From the NCBI GenBank assembly GCA_002315735.1, contig DCIA01000013.1:1-64000 (forward strand): a stretch of DNA of 64,000 bases, written 5' to 3'. Source of the DNA: Clostridiales bacterium UBA1738. Its GTDB lineage: Bacteria; Bacillota; Clostridia; UBA1381. Position numbers and translations under genes: made by a program. This document shows positions 58,360-64,000 of the stretch, piece after piece. Every line of letters begins with the position of its first letter. Position 1 is the stretch's first letter. The notes under the pieces are model-generated. The model made no database searches. It worked only from the letters and a program-made list of their open reading frames with translations, and had not been told where the DNA came from.

Positions 58360-60216
58360 CTATATATGCATAGAATCATAATTGAAAGTTTCAAGTAACA
58401 TTCCCTTTGTATTTTCTCCTCCAAACCATAAAAGCTTTTCATCAAGCTCACCTATACTTGAAATTTCATTTTTGCAATATTCTCTGATTTTTCTTTGAGT
58501 TGTTCGCAGCCTTAACATTGCACCGCCTATTCTTATTTCAAATTGTTCAAATCCCAATGTCTTATTAGTTTCGTGCCACAGCTTATACAGTATTTCGTGA
58601 TATTCTTCATAATCCGAATAAATTGCATCTATATCATCGGCATATTTCAAAAGTAATTCTTTGTTATCAGCCTCATATGTTTTTCTGATTTTTATTCCTA
58701 TATCACATTTTTTTATCAATAGCTTCAAAAGCACTCTATAATAATCAAACAAGGTGTCCATATCTTTCTGAGAAGGCAATGAGTTGAGTCTTTCTAACTT
58801 TTTCGTATAAATTGATTTCAAATCAAAACAAGCATTGTTTTTATCAAATATCCCACATAGCACATCCTGATATAATACCTGTTTTGAAACCGCAAGAGCA
58901 TCTCTCTTTTTTACATTCAAGCTATCAAGGTCAAGTAAATAAAACGCCTCTGCATCAAATCCCGTACACAGTTTAAAATTGCGATTTAATCTATCCATAT
59001 CTACAGTCTTACAGTAATTATACTCTGCAAAAAGCTGTATTCCGGGGAGCATTGTATTAAAGTTTACCTCTGCACCGTCATCATGCCATATTGTAACAAA
59101 CACATTCTTAATTCCTTGCTCACAACAAGCTGAAAGTGCCGGATATGATGTATCAAATGTTTTTGAAAATAAAGGTCCCATACCTCTCCATGTCCACGCT
59201 CCGCCTGCAAATAATATTCTATCACTTATTTTCTTGTGATTAGCAAGCATTGTATTATAAAAGCTTTTATCTTCATGGTAATAATCCCAATATACAAGTG
59301 AAATATCATCGGGTATTTTATCATGCAGCCACTTTGGAATTTTAGTATCAAGGTCATAATAGTCTCTTTTTTCTGAACCTATTTTGAAAAACATATCGCT
59401 CCAAATCATAGGCTTAAATCCGTATTTTTTTGTAATTCCCAAAACCTTATCTATGTGCTTGGTCATTATTTCAAATCTATCGCAATATCCATGTTTGTTA
59501 AGGTATTCGCCAAGTCCTACTCCTTCAGCTTCGTCCATACCGATATGAATTTTATCAGTATCACAAATCTCACGCCAAAATTTAATCATACTCTCAATCA
59601 GGCAATATGTTTTTTCTTCACCAATTAACAAAACATCTTTGTCATCCTTTATTTTATCGGCATATTCCCAACGAAGTGTTGATGCAAGGTGTCCTAAAGT
59701 TTGAATACAAGGAACAAGCTCTATACCAAAATTCTTTGCCGTGTTTGCAATTTCTTTAAGCTCCTCTTTAGTATATCTCCCTCTCATATATCCAAAATAC
59801 GGATAATCTTCAAGTTCATACACATCCTCCGTATACAGCATAAATGTATTCATTCCCATCATAGCAAGACGAGAAAGAAGTGTTATAACAGTTTCTTTTT
59901 TCGGGACCGCTCTCCTTGAACAATCAAGCATAACGCCACACATTTCAAGCATTTCTTTTTCTGATGTATTAATTTCATTGTCGCCATTTTCAATTAGTCC
60001 TACAAGAATTGATATTGCTCTGAAAAATTCATGCTTTTTACCATATGTTAATATGTATTGTCCGTCTTTTCCCTTAATTGAATATCCGTCACCCTCATTA
60101 ACCACTTCCACCTTAATTCCGTCCTCAGACAAGTCAAATCCACGAGTAATTGATACTAATTGTAATCCTTCTTCAAGATCAAATATTCTGTTTCCGTATA
60201 CATTTATCTTAACCAT
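58360..60216 (-). CDS. GH20 beta-N-acetylhexosaminidase (intracellular)
   Basis: This protein of 618 residues has the GH20 catalytic pair D228-E229 in KIHIGMDEAEGVG, after a TIM-barrel opening GVMLDCSRRAVP and ETVITLLSRLAMMGMNTFMLYTED (shown in part). A C-terminal helical domain follows (about 440-618). The enzyme releases terminal beta-GlcNAc or GalNAc with substrate assistance. There is no signal peptide, so imported oligosaccharides are the substrates. The start overlaps the GH36 stop (TAATG). Confidence 0.9.
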   Translation of the reverse strand: MVKINVYGNRIFDLEEGLQLVSITRGFDLSEDGIKVEVVNEGDGYSIKGKDGQYILTYGKKHEFFRAISILVGLIENGDNEINTSEKEMLEMCGVMLDCSRRAVPKKETVITLLSRLAMMGMNTFMLYTEDVYELEDYPYFGYMRGRYTKEELKEIANTAKNFGIELVPCIQTLGHLASTLRWEYADKIKDDKDVLLIGEEKTYCLIESMIKFWREICDTDKIHIGMDEAEGVGLGEYLNKHGYCDRFEIMTKHIDKVLGITKKYGFKPMIWSDMFFKIGSEKRDYYDLDTKIPKWLHDKIPDDISLVYWDYYHEDKSFYNTMLANHKKISDRILFAGGAWTWRGMGPLFSKTFDTSYPALSACCEQGIKNVFVTIWHDDGAEVNFNTMLPGIQLFAEYNYCKTVDMDRLNRNFKLCTGFDAEAFYLLDLDSLNVKKRDALAVSKQVLYQDVLCGIFDKNNACFDLKSIYTKKLERLNSLPSQKDMDTLFDYYRVLLKLLIKKCDIGIKIRKTYEADNKELLLKYADDIDAIYSDYEEYHEILYKLWHETNKTLGFEQFEIRIGGAMLRLRTTQRKIREYCKNEISSIGELDEKLLWFGGENTKGMLLETFNYDSMHI

Positions 60217-62288
60217 TAACTATTTCCTCCGCCCAAATCTGCTTCAATAATTACAGCGTTGAATTTTTCCTTAATTTCAACCGACAATCCACTATTTGAG
60301 ATGTCAAGCATCCCAACATTGCCTAAGCCAAATACGATATTTGCTTTATCTAAATTTATCGGAATTAAAATTTCGTCCTGTTCAGAATTCATTCTCCACA
60401 CTACCAAAAACATTTTTTCTTCCGATTTATAACCGACGCACTGCCATTTACCATTATACTCAGGTAATCCCAACGGATAAAACGGAGTTATTTGGGATAT
60501 ATATTTTCTTATTTCTTTATATTTTTTTACTCCACTGCTTACTATTTGCTTTTGTTCAGCTGATAGCTTTGTTATTTCTCCGCTTAAATGCATTCTCGAA
60601 AGCATTGAATTAACCATATTAACAGTCGTCAGATTTAATGTTTCATTTGCCATTGGATATGACCAAATAGCCGCCTGTTCGGGAAGTGCCGCCGTTGTGG
60701 CAGCCGCTGCAATCGGGATCATATTTACACAACTTTCCTGATCTGTTACAGATTGAATTGAATGTTTTGAAAGCATTGCATAATCAATTCTCATTCCACC
60801 GCTTGAGCAATTCTCTATTATCAATTCGGGATACTTGTCCATTATACTCTCTATCCAATTAAGGTATGCTCTGTTGTGTTCTAAAAGTCCATCGCCAAAA
60901 CTATCTGCGTTTATCTCTGTTCCGATACCTGCGTCAATATTATAGTCCATTTTTATGTATCCTACGCCATATTCAGACACCACTCTGTCTATGACCGAGT
61001 TTGCAAAGGCTCTAACTTTTTCATTTCTGAAATCAAGCTGATACCTGCCGTGATCTATAACACGCTTTCCGTGACGCATAAAGAAACAATCATCTGAAAA
61101 TTGGTCGAGTATCGGACAATTTATTCCCATAACCTCTATTTCAAGCCATATTCCGGGAATCATTCCCTTTTGTCTTATATAATCAAATACTTCCTTAATG
61201 CCGTTTTTAAATCTCCACTCGCACGGCTGCCACTCACCAACCGTTTCCCACCATGTACCGTCTGCATACCACCCGGCATCCATACAATAATATTCAGCAC
61301 CAAGTTCAGCGGCACAATCAATTACAGGAATTTCTTTTTCCGTGGTAGGCTCTGCCCACAAGCAATTCATATAATCATTGAATATTACAGGTAAACATTC
61401 ATCGCTTTTGTTCTTTCTTACTATCCTTCTTCTGTATTCTGTCATTTCCGCTAAAGCATCGTCAAATGATTTACCTATAGATATTGCAACAGGTACACTT
61501 GTAAAGTTTTCATTTGGTTTTAATTCCTTATACCAATGATTTTCCGCTTCAGTAGGTCCTGATAATCTCAAATACATTAAATCTTTTATGTCCCCGATTT
61601 CCCATTGCCATGAGCCATTATTTTCTATTTGCCACATTATTGTGCTGTTTTCAAAAGTATTCGTTATAACTCCCATTGGCAAATATTCTTTTGATGACCA
61701 AGAACCTGTATTACTTATACTTATTCTTTTGGTAGAGAAAGAACTTACATTTTCAAATCCTAATTCCGACAAGGTATATTTTTTCCAATTTAACTCTCGC
61801 ACCCATGAATTGTGAGGAATATAAACTTCCAATTTTTCATTTGCAGTTTTTGCATCATCGTTATTACATAATCCCGTAAGTGCAAATGACGATACATATT
61901 CAAGTCCTACAACATCCTGCGATACATTGATAATATCTGTCCATACCTTAATTGTTGAAATGTCATCAAAAAACTGATAATTAAGTATAACCCTTATTTT
62001 TTCATTTTTTAACTCGATTTCCAGCTTATTTCCGTAATTATTTTTATAAAATGAATGCTTTACATATTTCAGCGTTTTTTCACAGCTTGTCCCCGTATGT
62101 TTAGCACCGTGATGGTCATCGAGATTTTCTCCCGCAATATGTATCGCCACAGCAGAACATACATCATCTGACACTCTCTCCTCGGCAAATTCTTTTTCTA
62201 CATTTGAAAAAGAGGACAAAAGAACACGATCGTCCTCTGTAATATTAAAGCAAAGTTTTATATCTTTTTCAGAAAAACGCAAAAACAT
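60216..62288 (-). CDS. GH36 alpha-galactosidase / alpha-N-acetylgalactosaminidase (intracellular)
   Basis: This protein of 690 residues has the GH36 nucleophile D448 in GVGYIKMDYNIDAG and acid/base D516 in SVTDQES. DAGWYADGTWWETVGEWQP (about 337-355; shown in part) forms the active-site wall. Near the catalytic centre the family usually has EGCSGGG; here it is ENCSSGGMRID. This form is typical of the GH36 branch that includes alpha-GalNAcases, and GalNAc activity fits the locus (inference). No signal peptide. Confidence 0.88.
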   Translation of the reverse strand: MFLRFSEKDIKLCFNITEDDRVLLSSFSNVEKEFAEERVSDDVCSAVAIHIAGENLDDHHGAKHTGTSCEKTLKYVKHSFYKNNYGNKLEIELKNEKIRVILNYQFFDDISTIKVWTDIINVSQDVVGLEYVSSFALTGLCNNDDAKTANEKLEVYIPHNSWVRELNWKKYTLSELGFENVSSFSTKRISISNTGSWSSKEYLPMGVITNTFENSTIMWQIENNGSWQWEIGDIKDLMYLRLSGPTEAENHWYKELKPNENFTSVPVAISIGKSFDDALAEMTEYRRRIVRKNKSDECLPVIFNDYMNCLWAEPTTEKEIPVIDCAAELGAEYYCMDAGWYADGTWWETVGEWQPCEWRFKNGIKEVFDYIRQKGMIPGIWLEIEVMGINCPILDQFSDDCFFMRHGKRVIDHGRYQLDFRNEKVRAFANSVIDRVVSEYGVGYIKMDYNIDAGIGTEINADSFGDGLLEHNRAYLNWIESIMDKYPELIIENCSSGGMRIDYAMLSKHSIQSVTDQESCVNMIPIAAAATTAALPEQAAIWSYPMANETLNLTTVNMVNSMLSRMHLSGEITKLSAEQKQIVSSGVKKYKEIRKYISQITPFYPLGLPEYNGKWQCVGYKSEEKMFLVVWRMNSEQDEILIPINLDKANIVFGLGNVGMLDISNSGLSVEIKEKFNAVIIEADLGGGNS

Positions 62289-62307
62289 AATTGCCTCCTA
62301 TTGCAAA

Positions 62308-63255
62308 TTAAACAGTTAGTTTTATCATTTCTTCCTTTGACAGCTTTATGCTTGCCCCATAAAATGCTTCTTTTATTTGTTGTTCGTTATCAAAAAACAT
62401 AATGGGAATAACATCAATATCCTGATTAACCAAATATGCTATTGAAATTGCCGCAACGGTTGTATTATACTTTTTTGCAATTTCCAAAGCATTTTCGGCT
62501 ATTACATAGTTTTCATTCAAATTATAGTTATCCTCAGGCTTCTTACCCTCTGCAATTAAAGAAATCGTCCCTCTGCCCATAGATTGAAAAGGTATTTCGG
62601 TAAGATTGCTTTTCTTCATATACTTATATCTGTCATTATTGAAAGGAACGATTGACGGGTCTTTATCGGGCTTAAATTTTGCCAAAGACCATCTGTCCGA
62701 GCTTACAACAAACCCGGCTTTTTTACACTTTTGGGCATACTCATTTGCAAGCTTCATTCTTTCCAAAGACCAATTAGTGCAACCTATATTTTTTATATAT
62801 CCCTTATCAATATTTTCAAATAATACATCCATAATATTTTCTATCGGAATAGAAATATCATCTCTATGTAAATAATACAACCCAATGGAATCAACGCATA
62901 AATTGTTTAAGCTATTTTGAATTTGCTCATTTAATTCATTTTTCTCTAATCTGGTTTTACCTATTATTTCTCCATGTAATTCTCCATGTCCGCCTTTTGT
63001 TGCAACAACAATCTCAGAACATAAATTCCTATCCTTTATCCATCTGCCGATTGTCTTTTCCGATACACTTTTTTCGATGCCTTCAATCCAGTCTGCATAT
63101 ACATTTGATGTATCAAGAAACCTTCCACCCACTTCATAAAACATATCAAGCCGTTTAAAGCTTTCTTCCTCATTTAACATACTGCCAATAACAGCCGTCC
63201 CCATACAAATCGGAGATACAAGTAAATCTGTTTTATTAATATTTATTAAACTCAT
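62308..63255 (-). CDS. Aldo/keto reductase
   Basis: This protein of 315 residues has the AKR barrel with GGRFLDTSNVYADW (catalytic Asp and Tyr), EIVVATKGG (Lys), DSIGLYYLHRDD (His), and YIKNIGCTNW for cofactor and substrate contacts. It reduces or oxidises a sugar-related carbonyl compound with NADPH or NADH, as in oxidoreductases of glycan loci. Start ATG 63255 is preferred; the upstream in-frame TTG at 63279 has no ribosome site and AAGGAG lies between them, 11 bases before the ATG. Confidence 0.88.
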   Translation of the reverse strand: MSLININKTDLLVSPICMGTAVIGSMLNEEESFKRLDMFYEVGGRFLDTSNVYADWIEGIEKSVSEKTIGRWIKDRNLCSEIVVATKGGHGELHGEIIGKTRLEKNELNEQIQNSLNNLCVDSIGLYYLHRDDISIPIENIMDVLFENIDKGYIKNIGCTNWSLERMKLANEYAQKCKKAGFVVSSDRWSLAKFKPDKDPSIVPFNNDRYKYMKKSNLTEIPFQSMGRGTISLIAEGKKPEDNYNLNENYVIAENALEIAKKYNTTVAAISIAYLVNQDIDVIPIMFFDNEQQIKEAFYGASIKLSKEEMIKLTV

Positions 63256-63294
63256 AGCATTTCTCTCCTTAATTCTCAATTTGCAAAGAATGCT

Positions 63295-64000
63295 TTACCA
63301 CAACAACTCGTAATTCTCGTTTGCTAATTTATAAACAGCTTCCACAAAATAATAATCGCCATAAATCAAGCCAACCTCAATATCATCATTTCCCGGTAAA
63401 TTTGCAGTACATTTTGTAACAATAGCCTGTCTTGAATTATCAAAGCAAGAACATTGTTCAATTATTCCATTTATGAGTTTCTCCGCTTGCTTTTTATACC
63501 ATTCATCCTTATTAAATTTATATATTTCAAGAAATCCATTTGCCGCTATTGCGCCGGCAGATGCATCCTTAATATATGCATTATCTGCTCTGAAATCCCA
63601 AGCAGGTACATAATCGTCACCCAACTGTGAAACAAAGAATTTTGCAACCTTACACGCTGCATCAAGATACCTTTTTTCATTTGTTTGTTCATATGCCATA
63701 GCCATTCCGTATATTGCCCAGCCTGCACCTCTCGACCATGAACTGTTCGGTGCAAAGCCCTGTCCGCCTAATGCACCTATATATTCACCTGTTTTTGCGT
63801 CAAATTCACAAATGTGTCTTACCGCACCATCATCGTCGATAAAATATTTTAAAACAGTATCACAATAAGCAACAGCTATATGATAGTATTTTGCTTGCTT
63901 TGTTTCCTTTGTAGCCCAGAATAACAGTTGCAAATTCATCATACAGTCAATAATTGCAAGATTTTCTGTTCCGTTCCAAGCTTGAATAAAATTGCCTTTA
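63295..64000 (-). CDS. GH88 unsaturated glucuronyl hydrolase, 5' part outside window
   Basis: The 235 codons present have the alpha/alpha-barrel typical of GH88: AWNGTENLAIIDCMMNLQLLFWA with catalytic Asp, SSWSRGAGWAIYGMAMAYE, YVPAWDFRADNAYIKDASAGAIAANG (parts shown) and DIEVGLIYGDYYFVEAVYKL. It removes 4,5-unsaturated uronic acid from the non-reducing end of oligosaccharides made by polysaccharide lyases such as heparinases. It is open at the right edge; roughly 130-150 residues lie beyond it. A functional link with the nearby heparinase relic is likely. Confidence 0.92.
   Translation of the reverse strand, partial: KGNFIQAWNGTENLAIIDCMMNLQLLFWATKETKQAKYYHIAVAYCDTVLKYFIDDDGAVRHICEFDAKTGEYIGALGGQGFAPNSSWSRGAGWAIYGMAMAYEQTNEKRYLDAACKVAKFFVSQLGDDYVPAWDFRADNAYIKDASAGAIAANGFLEIYKFNKDEWYKKQAEKLINGIIEQCSCFDNSRQAIVTKCTANLPGNDDIEVGLIYGDYYFVEAVYKLANENYELLW

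Noticed and set aside
60216..62288. Assigning the GH36 enzyme firmly as alpha-N-acetylgalactosaminidase
   Set aside because: The motif variant and context favour it, but no residue seen here is decisive against alpha-galactosidase.

Overview
The window looks like chromosome from a low-GC, spore-forming, anaerobic member of the class Clostridia, most likely a gut commensal (inference). The evidence is the C-terminus of the sporulation regulator SpoIIID at the left edge, S-layer-homology (SLH) domains, a T-box leader, ECF-type vitamin uptake, desulfoferrodoxin-type iron chemistry, AT-rich intergenic DNA, TTAxxx-type sigma-A promoters and a large host-glycan locus. I see no rRNA, CRISPR array, intact phage or complete insertion sequence.

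Left part, 1-34.8 kb, is ordinary core chromosome. It holds spoIIID (partial), an OmpR-type two-component pair and thioredoxin reductase; an anion permease; metY-metA behind a T-box leader; secD-secF; an RNA methyltransferase; a Na+-dependent amino-acid transporter; an XRE/desulfoferrodoxin fusion; PspC; a DUF4037/TPR pair; an ABC-F ATPase; a cobalamin-riboswitch operon (SLH-anchored transcobalamin-like protein, membrane-anchored DUF4430 protein, ECF S component); a TetR regulator; tmRNA; DnaQ-like exonuclease; TSCPD and PHP proteins; methylglyoxal synthase; and the elongasome run tRNA-Arg, U32 peptidase, maf, mreB, mreC, mreD, PBP2. It ends with a split chromate transporter and an NlpC/P60 cell-wall hydrolase.

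Middle part, 34.8-40.8 kb, is an accessory island. It contains an XRE/zinc-ribbon protein with foreign-looking codon use, a metallo-beta-lactamase-fold protein divergent from two paralogous XRE repressors and a membrane-tethered ImmA/IrrE-like protease, and then relics: a TraX fragment, a nitroreductase fragment, a serine-recombinase C-terminus and a zinc-ribbon membrane protein.

Right part, 40.8-64 kb, is one long minus-strand glycan-utilisation locus. The distal half (about 41-48.8 kb) is decaying: a frameshifted SGNH hydrolase, a heparinase II/III gene with two homopolymer frameshifts and a missing N-terminus, an esterase with a nonsense codon and missing C-terminus, and a GH36 tail fragment. 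The proximal half (48.8-64 kb) is intact and deals with amino sugars and uronic acids: GH88 unsaturated glucuronyl hydrolase, aldo/keto reductase, GH36, GH20, an ASRT-family protein, a FucI-type isomerase, FGGY kinase, DUF4432 epimerase-like protein, class II aldolase, a NagB-ROK fusion, a CBM9-like protein, NahK and NagA. None of the hydrolases carries a signal peptide, so oligosaccharides are probably imported first and degraded in the cytoplasm (inference).

The most interesting points are the riboswitch-controlled, S-layer-anchored intrinsic-factor-like B12 capture operon, the NagB-ROK fusion, the XRE-desulfoferrodoxin fusion, the XRE/XRE/membrane-ImmA/MBL module, and the isomerase-kinase-aldolase cassette of unknown sugar specificity sitting beside an ASRT protein.
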